A DNA stretch of 7,212 nucleotides from an uncultured Eubacteriales bacterium (lineage in GTDB: Bacteria > Bacillota_A > Clostridia > Lachnospirales > Cellulosilyticaceae). The translations under genes were made by a program, and so were the position numbers. Position 1 is the first letter of the stretch; each line of letters begins with the position of its first letter. The notes below the pieces were generated by a model. It was not told the DNA's origin and searched no databases. It worked only from the letters and a program-made list of their open reading frames with translations. Below, piece by piece: positions 1 through 6,025 of the stretch. The DNA lies in NCBI GenBank assembly GCA_900556665.1, contig USPX01000104.1, positions 1-7,212 on the forward strand. The letters are read 5' to 3'.

Positions 1-105
1 TTAGATATGCTTAGTAATGTAGAACGTATCTCAGATCATGCTCTAAATATTGCACAAAGTGTACTTAATAAGAATAAATATATGCTCAATGAGGATGGAA
101 GATAA
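1..105 (+). CDS. Na/Pi cotransporter family protein, C-terminal end only (partial)
   Basis: Frame 1 is open from the window edge to a TAA at 103-105 and encodes 34 residues. The stretch SNVERISDHA is identical to the corresponding part of the complete transporter downstream (its residues 528-537), and the following residues LNIAQSVL match CNIAQTIL there. This is the final helix of the PhoU-like tail that closes Na/Pi cotransporter family proteins. The nucleotide match over the first 60 bases is also high, so the two genes look like a tandem duplication. The start and the membrane part lie outside the window, so that this copy is a full transporter is inferred. After the motif the two C-termini diverge. 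No convincing terminator follows it. Confidence 0.85.
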   Translation, partial: LDMLSNVERISDHALNIAQSVLNKNKYMLNEDGR

Positions 106-203
106 TTTCATAATATTGGTATAAAGTTTCATAAAAATAGAAAGAAATTAAGGCTAAAGAAAAAGTATCCTTTATAAAAAATATCTAATAGGTTAAATAT
201 TAC

Positions 204-232
204 TTGTTAATAAAAAAAGATGATGTTAAAAT
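204..232 (+). promoter_or_regulatory. Promoter of the complete Na/Pi cotransporter gene
   Basis: A -35 box TTGTTA (204-209) is separated by 17 bp from TAAAAT (227-232), and TG one base upstream of the latter (224-225) makes an extended -10. The predicted transcript start is near 239, leaving a leader of about 30 nt that includes the ribosome binding site at 256-261. Confidence 0.65.
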
Positions 233-255
233 AAGCCTGTATGCAAAATTATCTT

Positions 256-261
256 GGGAGG
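256..261 (+). promoter_or_regulatory. Ribosome binding site that fixes the transporter start at 268
   Basis: GGGAGG lies 6 nt before the ATG at 268. The in-frame ATG at 241 has no Shine-Dalgarno sequence and falls almost on the predicted transcript start, so translation from 268 is preferred. Confidence 0.75.
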
Positions 262-267
262 ATTATA

Positions 268-1953
268 ATGAATGAGATAAACTGGCTTAATGTAGCACTC
301 AGCTTTTTAGGAGGTTTTGGTCTCTTTCTCTTCGGTATGGAATACATGGGAGAAGGATTACAAAAAGCAGCCGGTAGCAAGATGAAAAACTTATTAGGTG
401 TACTTACAAATAATAGATTTTTAGGTGTATTAGTTGGTGCAGGGGTTACTGCATTAATTCAAAGTTCATCAGCTACTACAGTAATGGTTGTAGGATTTGT
501 AAATGCTGGCCTTATGTCACTTAAACAAGCTGTAGGTGTAATCATGGGAGCTAATGTTGGTACAACAGTAACAGCGTGGATTGTATCACTTGGTGAATGG
601 ACAAGTTTCTTAAAACCGGCAGTACTTGCACCAGTATGTATTATTATTGGTGTTGTTTTAACAATGTTTGCTAAAAGACAACACATCAAACATATTGGAC
701 AAATTTTATTTGGATTCGGTGCACTATTCTTAGGTTTAGAAACAATGAGTACAGCAGCGGAACCACTTAGTGGTTTAGAAGAAGTACGTAGTTTATTTGT
801 TGCGTTAGGAAGCAATCCTATTTTAGGAATTATAGTAGGTGCGTTAGTAACTGCGGTTATTCAAAGTTCCTCTGCATCAGTGGGGATTTTACAAGCGTTA
901 GCTACAGCAGCACTTGTACCATGGAATTCAGCGATTTATATTATATTAGGACAAAATATAGGAACATGTATTACAGCTATGCTTTCAAGTATTGGTACTA
1001 GTAAAAATGCTAAGAGAGCAGCAACAATCCACTTCCTATTTAACTTTTTAGGTTCAGTAGTATTTGCAATTATTGCATTTATTGGCTTTGGTTGGGTTGC
1101 ACCAAATCTTGGCTCACAGACTATTGATGTTACACAAATTAGTATTGTGCATACTATATTTAACATTATGAACACAGTTTTATTATTCCCATTTGCAGGA
1201 ATACTTGTAACTTTAGCTGAAACGATTATCACAGGTAAAGATGAGTTAGATGAAGGTGAACTTAAACATCTTGATGAACGTATTTTAGAAACACCATCAT
1301 TTGCAGTAGAGAATGCTGTGAAAGAAGTTGTACGTATGGGTCATATTGCACTTCAAAATGTAGAAGCAGCTAAAGAAGCATTATTTGAAAAAGATGAGAA
1401 GAAAATGGAAGAGGTGTTTGAAAGAGAGAAAGTTATTAACCAATTACAACATGGTATTAATCACTATCTTGTAAAACTTACAAACACAACAATTTCAGAA
1501 ACAGAACATACAATTGTAACAGGTCTTTTCCATACAGTAAGTGATATTGAACGTGTAGGAGATCATGCTGAGAACTTAGCAGAGCTTGCACAAAGTTTAG
1601 TAGAACAAGAATTAAGCTTCTCAGATAAAGCGAAACAAGAACTTCAAGAAATTATTGAAACAGCTACAAGTTGTTTTGAAATGTCAATGCGTGCTTATGA
1701 ATTTAGTGATAAAGCCATTGCACAAAAGGCATTACCAATTGAAGATAAAGTAGATAGAATGGAAACAAAATTACGTTCAAGACATATGAAACGTTTAGCA
1801 GATAATACTTGTAACTCAGTAGCCGGTATTATATTTTTAGATGTAGTAAGCAATGTAGAACGTATTTCAGATCATGCATGTAATATTGCACAGACAATAT
1901 TAGATGATAATAAATCTTTAACATCAGAGGATGTTAATTATTCAACATTTTAA
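268..1953 (+). CDS. Na/Pi cotransporter family protein with PhoU-like C-terminal domain
   Basis: This is a 561-residue inner-membrane protein. Two inverted-topology Na/Pi cotransporter repeats are visible. The first has QSSSATT at residues 65-71 followed by GANVGTT at 94-100. The second has QSSSAS at 199-204 followed by GQNIGTC at 228-234. These paired motifs are the family's substrate and sodium site signatures. About eight or nine hydrophobic segments lie between residues 8 and 320. Residues about 345-550 are a soluble helical PhoU-like domain with the repeated signatures SDIERVGDHAEN (425-436) and SNVERISDHACN (528-539). The start at 268 follows a GGGAGG site. Bacterial relatives include Na-dependent phosphate importers (NptA type) and the E. 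coli YjbB exporter, so the direction of transport is not certain. The gene has its own promoter and terminator and lies behind a second copy of itself. Asparagine is mostly AAT, unlike in the glycolytic genes downstream. Confidence 0.9.
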   Translation: MNEINWLNVALSFLGGFGLFLFGMEYMGEGLQKAAGSKMKNLLGVLTNNRFLGVLVGAGVTALIQSSSATTVMVVGFVNAGLMSLKQAVGVIMGANVGTTVTAWIVSLGEWTSFLKPAVLAPVCIIIGVVLTMFAKRQHIKHIGQILFGFGALFLGLETMSTAAEPLSGLEEVRSLFVALGSNPILGIIVGALVTAVIQSSSASVGILQALATAALVPWNSAIYIILGQNIGTCITAMLSSIGTSKNAKRAATIHFLFNFLGSVVFAIIAFIGFGWVAPNLGSQTIDVTQISIVHTIFNIMNTVLLFPFAGILVTLAETIITGKDELDEGELKHLDERILETPSFAVENAVKEVVRMGHIALQNVEAAKEALFEKDEKKMEEVFEREKVINQLQHGINHYLVKLTNTTISETEHTIVTGLFHTVSDIERVGDHAENLAELAQSLVEQELSFSDKAKQELQEIIETATSCFEMSMRAYEFSDKAIAQKALPIEDKVDRMETKLRSRHMKRLADNTCNSVAGIIFLDVVSNVERISDHACNIAQTILDDNKSLTSEDVNYSTF

Positions 1954-1963
1954 TTTAAAGTAA

Positions 1964-1996
1964 GCAGTCTTATAAAAAATATAAGGCTGTTTTTTT
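1964..1996 (+). terminator. Intrinsic terminator of the Na/Pi cotransporter gene
   Basis: GCAGTCTTAT (1964-1973) pairs with ATAAGGCTGT (1981-1990) through 10 base pairs, two of them G-T wobbles, around a 7-nt loop. A run of seven T begins at 1990. It lies 10 nt after the stop codon and separates the transporter from the glycolytic cluster. Confidence 0.85.
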
Positions 1997-2058
1997 ATAT
2001 ATAAATTTATTTTTAACATATATTATACAAAGAAAGTAAAAAAAATAAGAAAAAGAGG

Positions 2059-2087
2059 TTGCGTAATTAGTAAAAAGTGGATACAAT
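2059..2087 (+). promoter_or_regulatory. Promoter of cggR (and probably cggR-gap)
   Basis: TTGCGT (2059-2064) and TACAAT (2082-2087) are separated by 17 bp. The upstream 60 bp are very rich in A and T tracts, as in an UP element. Transcription should start near 2094, directly before the CggR boxes, so a bound repressor would sit on the start site and early transcribed region. Confidence 0.7.
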
Positions 2088-2094
2088 AAAGAAG

Positions 2095-2130
2095 TGGGAC
2101 AAAAAAGTAATAGATGGGACGAAAATGTAC
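2095..2130 (+). promoter_or_regulatory. CggR operator: two direct repeats with 20-bp period
   Basis: Visible structure: TGGGAC (2095-2100), N6, GTAA, N4, TGGGAC (2115-2120), N6, GTAC (2127-2130). The B. subtilis CggR operator is known as CGGGAC-N6-TGTC-N4-CGGGAC-N6-TGTC, so the GGGAC boxes and their 20-bp spacing are retained while the second element of each repeat is only partly kept. It lies between the predicted start site and the cggR ribosome binding site. By analogy a CggR tetramer would bind it as two dimers and let go when fructose-1,6-bisphosphate rises. Confidence 0.8.
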
Positions 2131-2146
2131 CCAAGGAGTATAGAAA

Positions 2147-3178
2147 ATGCAAAATATCGTAAATGCCTTAGAGAGGTTACTTCCAGAAGGTCTGGAAATG
2201 TTTAAAGGACGCTATAGGCTTTTGCAAACCATTATGCAAAATGAGCCGGTTGGTAGAAGAACACTGGTGAATCTACTGAAAGTATCAGAACGTACAGTTC
2301 GTGGTGAAGTGAATCAGTTGTTTCAAAACGGGCTTGTTGAGATTTCTCCAATGGGTATAAGTATTACATCGCAAGGAGAAGATGTTTTAAATTCATTGTA
2401 TATGATCATTCATGAGCTTGAAGCCACAAATCGTTTGGAAAGAGATATTGAAGATTTGTTTGGGCTTAAAAAAGCAATTGTCATAAAGGGCAATATGGAT
2501 GAGAATGAGGAAATAAAAAATGAATTAGGTGTGGCTTGTATGAGTATACTAGAGCATGAACTTAAAGATGATTGTACAGTAGCGATTACAGGAGGCACAA
2601 CCATTGCACATATGGTTGCATCGATGCCAAGACAAGGAAATCACTTTGATAACTTAAGAGTTATTCCAGCAAGAGGGAGTGTAGGGCAGAGAGTAGAGCT
2701 GCAAGCACATACTATTGCTGTAGAATTAGCAAAGAAACTTTGTGCGGCTTATGAGTTATTAGCGATTCCTGATAATCTTAGTAATCAGTCTATTAGCCTT
2801 ATAAAAAGTGAACCACAGATACAAAATTTATTGCAAAAAATTGCAAAAACAGATATTATTATATTTGGAATTGGCAATGCCCTTAAAATGGCAAAACACC
2901 GCAATGAACCTTTAGTTGTTCTAAAACATTTAGAGGAGAAGCAAGCAGTTGCTGAATCTTTTAGACATTATTTTAACAAAGAAGGTGAAGTGGTATATGC
3001 TACAGGATCTATAGGTGTAGAACCTGAGATTGCTAAGAAGATTCCAGTGCGAATCGCTATAGCAGGAGGGGAAAGTAAAGCAGATGCCATTATGGCAACG
3101 AGTACTTTACTTAAAGGAAGTTACCTCATATTAGATGAAGGAGCAGCCAAGAAAATACTTACTACTTGTGAAAAATAA
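2147..3178 (+). CDS. cggR: Central glycolytic genes regulator CggR (SorC/DeoR-type repressor)
   Basis: This 343-residue protein is close to the roughly 340 residues of B. subtilis CggR. Residues about 20-80 form the winged helix-turn-helix, with the recognition region around LLKVSERTVRGEV (43-55). Residues about 90-340 are the SorC-type sugar-phosphate binding domain. Expected ligand-site residues are visible: GGTT at 149-152 in the phosphate loop, ARG at 175-177, AES at 269-271 and GGESKAD at 307-313. In B. subtilis, fructose-1,6-bisphosphate binds at equivalent places and abolishes cooperative operator binding. AAGGAG (2133-2138) stands 8 nt before the ATG. The gene lies just upstream of gap and behind its own operator, which fits autoregulation plus control of glycolysis. 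Codon use is ordinary AT-rich, suggesting much lower expression than gap. Confidence 0.93.
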   Translation: MQNIVNALERLLPEGLEMFKGRYRLLQTIMQNEPVGRRTLVNLLKVSERTVRGEVNQLFQNGLVEISPMGISITSQGEDVLNSLYMIIHELEATNRLERDIEDLFGLKKAIVIKGNMDENEEIKNELGVACMSILEHELKDDCTVAITGGTTIAHMVASMPRQGNHFDNLRVIPARGSVGQRVELQAHTIAVELAKKLCAAYELLAIPDNLSNQSISLIKSEPQIQNLLQKIAKTDIIIFGIGNALKMAKHRNEPLVVLKHLEEKQAVAESFRHYFNKEGEVVYATGSIGVEPEIAKKIPVRIAIAGGESKADAIMATSTLLKGSYLILDEGAAKKILTTCEK

Positions 3179-3192
3179 CTAAAAAAGCATAA

Positions 3193-3222
3193 TTAAAGTG
3201 ATAGTTAAAAATTTCACTTTAA
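3193..3222. repeat. 9-bp inverted repeat overlapping the gap -35 region
   Basis: TTAAAGTGA (3193-3201) and TCACTTTAA (3214-3222) are perfect complements around a 12-nt loop. No T-tract follows, so it is not a typical terminator. It could be an operator for the gap promoter, or in the read-through cggR-gap RNA a hairpin protecting a processed gap message. In B. subtilis the cggR-gapA transcript is cut near the end of cggR. Confidence 0.6.
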
Positions 3223-3246
3223 AAAATTAAGAATAAGTGGTAAAAT
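3218..3246 (+). promoter_or_regulatory. Candidate gap promoter with extended -10
   Basis: TAAAAT (3241-3246) is preceded by TGG (3238-3240), forming an extended -10. TTTAAA (3218-3223) stands 17 bp upstream as a weak -35. Transcription would begin near 3253, giving gap a leader of about 54 nt independent of the CggR-controlled promoter. Confidence 0.6.
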
Positions 3247-3258
3247 GAAACAGGTATC

Positions 3259-3279
3259 ATGTCGCCAATACTGGTACAT
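3259..3279 (+). other. Small hairpin in the gap mRNA leader
   Basis: ATGT (3259-3262), a bulged C, then GCCA (3264-3267) can pair with TGGTACAT (3272-3279) around a 4-nt loop, with one G-T pair. It would lie about 6 nt from the predicted 5' end, where hairpins are known to slow mRNA decay. The role is inferred and the fold is modest. Confidence 0.3.
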
Positions 3280-3306
3280 ACTAATAAACTTTAGGAGGAA
3301 TTAATC

Positions 3307-4314
3307 ATGGCAGTAAAAGTAGCGATTAATGGATTTGGACGTATTGGACGTCTTGCTTTCAGACAAATGTTCGGAGCAGAAGGTTACGAAATCGTAGCTA
3401 TCAACGATTTAACTAACCCAGCAATGTTAGCACACTTATTAAAATATGACTCTTCTCAAGGTAGATACAACGGTACAGTTGAAGCTAAAGAAGATTCAAT
3501 CGTTGTAAACGGTAAAGAAATCAAAATCTACGCAGAAGCAGATGCTAACAACCTTCCATGGGGAGAATTAGACGTAGACGTAGTACTTGAATGTACAGGA
3601 TTCTATGTATCTAAAGCTAAATCTCAAGCACACATCAATGCAGGTGCTAAAAAAGTTGTTATCTCAGCTCCAGCTGGAAACGACCTTCCAACAATCGTAT
3701 TCGGTGTAAACGAAGGAACATTAACAAAAGAAGATACAATCATTTCTGCAGCTTCTTGTACAACAAACTGCTTAGCTCCAATGGCTAATGCACTTAACAA
3801 CTTAGCACCAATCAAATCTGGTATCATGGCAACAATCCATGCTTACACAGGTGACCAAATGGTACTTGATGGTCCACACAGAAAAGGTGATTTCAGAAGA
3901 GCTAGAGCTGCTGCTGTAAACATCGTTCCTAACTCAACAGGTGCTGCTAAAGCTATCGGTTTAGTTATCCCAGCATTAAACGGTAAATTAATCGGTGCTG
4001 CACAACGTGTTCCAGTTCCAACAGGTTCTACAACAATCTTAACAGCTGTAGTAGAAGGTCACGTAACAAAAGAACAAATCAATGAAGCTATGAAAGCTGC
4101 TTCTAACGAATCATTCGGTTACACAGAAGAAGAATTAGTATCATCTGATATCGTTGGTATCACATACGGTTCATTATTCGATGCTACACAAACAATGGTA
4201 ACTAACCTTGACAATGGTACATCTCAAGTACAAGTTGTTTCTTGGTATGACAACGAAAACTCATACACTAGCCAAATGGTTAGAACAATCAAATACTTCG
4301 CTGAACTTGCTTAA
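3307..4314 (+). CDS. gap: NAD-dependent glyceraldehyde-3-phosphate dehydrogenase, type I
   Basis: The cytosolic tetrameric enzyme oxidises glyceraldehyde-3-phosphate with NAD and inorganic phosphate to 1,3-bisphosphoglycerate. The 335-residue length is normal. The Rossmann domain begins with NGFGRIGR (8-15). Asp34, in NDLT, is the acidic residue that normally contacts the NAD ribose and disfavours NADP. The catalytic motif ASCTTN (149-154) supplies nucleophile Cys151, and His178 in HAYTGDQ is the general base. NSTGAAKA (209-216) is the conserved phosphate-site loop, and the C-terminal [10 protein letters not shown] (314-323) is typical. [15 protein letters not shown] in the S-loop resembles GAPDHs of clostridia and streptococci. 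AGGAGG (3293-3298) lies 8 nt before the ATG. Codon use favours AAC, ATC and TTC, a sign of very high expression. It follows cggR by 128 nt and ends in a strong hairpin. Confidence 0.98.
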   Translation: MAVKVAINGFGRIGRLAFRQMFGAEGYEIVAINDLTNPAMLAHLLKYDSSQGRYNGTVEAKEDSIVVNGKEIKIYAEADANNLPWGELDVDVVLECTGFYVSKAKSQAHINAGAKKVVISAPAGNDLPTIVFGVNEGTLTKEDTIISAASCTTNCLAPMANALNNLAPIKSGIMATIHAYTGDQMVLDGPHRKGDFRRARAAAVNIVPNSTGAAKAIGLVIPALNGKLIGAAQRVPVPTGSTTILTAVVEGHVTKEQINEAMKAASNESFGYTEEELVSSDIVGITYGSLFDATQTMVTNLDNGTSQVQVVSWYDNENSYTSQMVRTIKYFAELA

Positions 4315-4335
4315 TTTTTAAGTAATTATAGAAGG

Positions 4336-4378
4336 TATAAGATCCTAACAGGGTCCGGTCTTGTAGGTTAGACTTATA
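4336..4378 (+). other. Alternative hairpin competing with the gap terminator
   Basis: TATAAG (4336-4341) can pair with CTTATA (4373-4378), and CTAAC (4345-4349) with GTTAG (4367-4371), with a small internal loop between. The downstream strand lies inside the loop of the gap terminator, and the terminator's left arm lies inside the loop of this hairpin. Both complete stems are unlikely to coexist, because only one nucleotide joins the two right arms. The pairing is seen in the sequence; any switching is inferred. Confidence 0.45.
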
Positions 4379-4392
4379 GGACCGGACCTTTT
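4352..4392 (+). terminator. Likely intrinsic terminator of gap
   Basis: GGTCCGGTC (4352-4360) pairs perfectly with GACCGGACC (4380-4388), a GC-rich stem unusual in this AT-rich spacer. It can extend inward with weak pairs 4361-4365 / 4375-4379. Only four T follow (4389-4392), so termination may be incomplete, allowing read-through into pgk. Confidence 0.7.
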
Positions 4393-4447
4393 AATATGAA
4401 TAAATATAAATGTCAGCAAAAATGGTCTAAAATGGACTGTTAGTGCT

Positions 4448-4494
4448 TACAAAAGTAAAAATATACATTAATAATTTATATTTTTACTTTTGTA
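4448..4494. repeat. 18-bp perfect inverted repeat upstream of pgk
   Basis: TACAAAAGTAAAAATATA (4448-4465) is the exact reverse complement of 4477-4494, with an 11-nt loop between. The right arm covers the presumed pgk -35 region. No T-tract follows the stem. An operator, a cruciform-forming element or an RNA hairpin in read-through transcripts are all possible; an operator is my first choice because of the position. Confidence 0.75.
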
Positions 4495-4516
4495 TATAAC
4501 TCGTATAGGGTATAAT
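4488..4516 (+). promoter_or_regulatory. Promoter of pgk
   Basis: A consensus -10 box TATAAT is at 4511-4516. The -35 is weak: TTTTGT (4488-4493) at 17-bp spacing, or TTGTAT (4490-4495) at 15 bp. Either falls in the right arm of the 18-bp inverted repeat. The predicted start near 4523 leaves a leader of about 27 nt. Confidence 0.6.
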
Positions 4517-4549
4517 TTTATTATCAAATATTGAAAGGAGTTTACAATT

Positions 4550-5764
4550 ATGTTAAACAAAAAAACAGTTGATGACTTAACAAATCTTCAAGGTAAAAAA
4601 GTATTAGTACGTTGTGACTTCAACGTGCCATTAAAAGAAGGGGTTATCCAAAACTACAACCGTATCGATGGTGCGCTTCCAACAATCAAAAAATTATTAG
4701 AACAAGGTGCAAAAGTAATCCTTTGCTCACACCTTGGTAAACCAAAAGGAGAAGCTCTTCCAGAGTTATCATTAGCTCCAGTTGCAGAAGCTCTTTCTGA
4801 AAGATTAGGATTAGACGTTAAATTCGTTAACGATCCACAAGTAACAGGTCCAGAAACACAAAAAGTTGCTGCTGAGCTTAAAGATGGTGAAGTATTATTA
4901 CTTCAAAACACACGTTACAGAGCTGAAGAAACAAAATACGGTAAAGATGAAAATGCTGCTAAATATGCTGAAGAATTAGCTGCACTTTGCGATAACGAAG
5001 TATTCGTAAACGATGCTTTCGGTACAGCTCACCGTGCTCACTGCTCAAACGTTGGTGTAACTAAATTCTGTAAAGAAAACGTAGTTGGTTACTTAATGCA
5101 AAAAGAAATCAAATTCTTAGGCGAAGCTGTAGAAAACCCAGTTCGTCCATTCGTAGCTATCCTTGGTGGTGCTAAAGTATCTGATAAAATTGCTGTTATC
5201 AACAACCTTCTTGAAAAAGTTGATACACTTATCATTGGTGGAGGTATGGCTTACACATTCCTTAAAGCTCAAGGACAAGAAGTTGGTAACTCATTATTAG
5301 AAGAAGATAAAATGGATTACGCTTTAGAAATGGTTAAAAAAGCTGAAGAAAAAGGTGTTAAACTTTTACTTCCAGTTGACCACGTTGTTGGTAAATCATT
5401 TGCTAACGATACAGAAAAAGCTACAGTTGAAACAATCGAAGCTGGTTGGTCAGGATTCGATATCGGACCAAAAACAATCGCTATGTACAAAGAAGCTCTT
5501 GAAGGAGCTAAAACAGTTGTATGGAATGGACCAATGGGTGTATTCGAATTTGAAAACTTCGCTGCTGGTACTCTTGCAGTATGTGACGCAGTTGCTAACC
5601 TTGAAGGTGCAACAACAGTAGTAGGTGGAGGAGACTCTGTAAACGCTGTTAAACGTCTTGGATTCGCTGACAAAATGTCACACATCTCTACAGGTGGTGG
5701 TGCATCACTTGAGTTCTTAGAAGGTAAAGAACTTCCAGGTGTAGCTGCTGCTGACAACAAATAA
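4550..5764 (+). CDS. pgk: Phosphoglycerate kinase
   Basis: This cytosolic monomer transfers the acyl phosphate of 1,3-bisphosphoglycerate to ADP, the first ATP-yielding step of glycolysis. At 404 residues it is slightly longer than the usual 390-400. The N-lobe has the family signature [10 protein letters not shown] (21-30) with Asp23 and Asn25 for 3-phosphoglycerate, Arg38, SHLGKP (60-65), NTRY (120-123) and [11 protein letters not shown] (154-164). The C-lobe has GGAKVSDKI (206-214) with the nucleotide-contacting Lys209, WNGPMGVFE (325-333), GGGDSV (359-364) and [18 protein letters not shown] near the end. GAAAGGAG (4533-4540) lies 9 nt before the ATG. Codon use is biased as in gap. A 235-nt spacer with a terminator and a promoter separates it from gap, so it is probably transcribed separately as well as by read-through. 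Confidence 0.98.
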   Translation: MLNKKTVDDLTNLQGKKVLVRCDFNVPLKEGVIQNYNRIDGALPTIKKLLEQGAKVILCSHLGKPKGEALPELSLAPVAEALSERLGLDVKFVNDPQVTGPETQKVAAELKDGEVLLLQNTRYRAEETKYGKDENAAKYAEELAALCDNEVFVNDAFGTAHRAHCSNVGVTKFCKENVVGYLMQKEIKFLGEAVENPVRPFVAILGGAKVSDKIAVINNLLEKVDTLIIGGGMAYTFLKAQGQEVGNSLLEEDKMDYALEMVKKAEEKGVKLLLPVDHVVGKSFANDTEKATVETIEAGWSGFDIGPKTIAMYKEALEGAKTVVWNGPMGVFEFENFAAGTLAVCDAVANLEGATTVVGGGDSVNAVKRLGFADKMSHISTGGGASLEFLEGKELPGVAAADNK

Positions 5765-5796
5765 TTAAGTAATTAGTTTAATAATTAATTAAATGA

Positions 5797-5829
5797 TTAG
5801 CTCATTTATGGGCAACATAAATGAGCTAA
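5797..5829 (+). terminator. Strong hairpin after pgk, possible terminator without T-tract
   Basis: TTAGCTCATTTATG (5797-5810) pairs perfectly with CATAAATGAGCTAA (5816-5829), 14 bp around the 5-nt loop GGCAA. An A-run, not a T-run, follows directly. The nearest T-run (5850-5854) lies at the end of the neighbouring palindrome. It may end transcription weakly or protect the pgk 3' end; I cannot choose between these. Confidence 0.5.
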
Positions 5830-5854
5830 AAAATAAATTTTAAAATTTATTTTT
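5829..5854. repeat. 26-bp perfect A/T palindrome
   Basis: Bases 5829-5841 (five A, T, three A, four T) are exactly mirrored as reverse complement in 5842-5854, with no spacer at the centre between 5841 and 5842. It abuts the 14-bp hairpin and ends in five T, so in RNA it could act as the second, U-ending half of a composite terminator. Confidence 0.6.
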
Positions 5855-5882
5855 GATACAAATAGAAATATCTTATTATATA
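5853..5882 (+). promoter_or_regulatory. Candidate distal tpiA promoter
   Basis: TTGATA (5853-5858), one base from consensus, stands 18 bp before TATATA (5877-5882). The -10 is imperfect and the area is very AT-rich, so this is only a candidate. Confidence 0.35.
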
Positions 5883-5903
5883 TACAACCCGTAAATAGGA
5901 AAA

Positions 5904-5931
5904 GTTAAAGTACGTAATGTACAATTATAAT
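5904..5931 (+). promoter_or_regulatory. Candidate proximal tpiA promoter
   Basis: A consensus TATAAT lies at 5926-5931 with a poor -35, GTTAAA (5904-5909), at 16 bp. A second TATAAT (5961-5966) has no recognisable -35. Transcription from the first would start near 5938, inside the inverted repeat at 5931-5952. Confidence 0.45.
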
Positions 5932-5952
5932 GAATAAACGCCAATTTATTCA
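5931..5952. repeat. 8-bp inverted repeat at the predicted tpiA start site
   Basis: TGAATAAA (5931-5938) and TTTATTCA (5945-5952) are perfect complements around CGCCAA. The repeat is bracketed by two copies of AATTATAAT (5923-5931 and 5958-5966). An operator straddling the start site is plausible but unproven. Confidence 0.45.
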
Positions 5953-6025
5953 CAGGGAATTATAATAAAATTAGCTTAAGAATATATTATGGGGGTAACA
6001 AAAGATTTAAAGGAGTGTTTTTTAA

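Noticed and set aside
120..176. Possible terminator after the first transporter copy (TATAAAG at 120-126 with CTTTATA at 170-176)
   Set aside because: Only 7 A/T-rich pairs around a 43-nt loop, and no T-tract follows.
241..267. Upstream ATG at 241 as the transporter start
   Set aside because: It lacks a ribosome binding site and nearly coincides with the predicted transcript start; the ATG at 268 has GGGAGG at proper spacing.
1970..2152. 60-codon minus-strand reading frame in the spacer before cggR
   Set aside because: It runs across the terminator, promoter and CggR operator, is composed of low-complexity Phe/Tyr/Leu stretches expected from A/T tracts, and has no ribosome binding site.
5317..5760. 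147-codon minus-strand reading frame within pgk
   Set aside because: It is a shadow of the biased codons of pgk, which itself has every catalytic motif; no start signal or recognisable domain is seen.
5931..5952. Catabolite (cre) site suggested by AAACG in the tpiA leader repeat
   Set aside because: Aligned on the AAACG core, the outer TG and CA positions of the cre consensus do not match.
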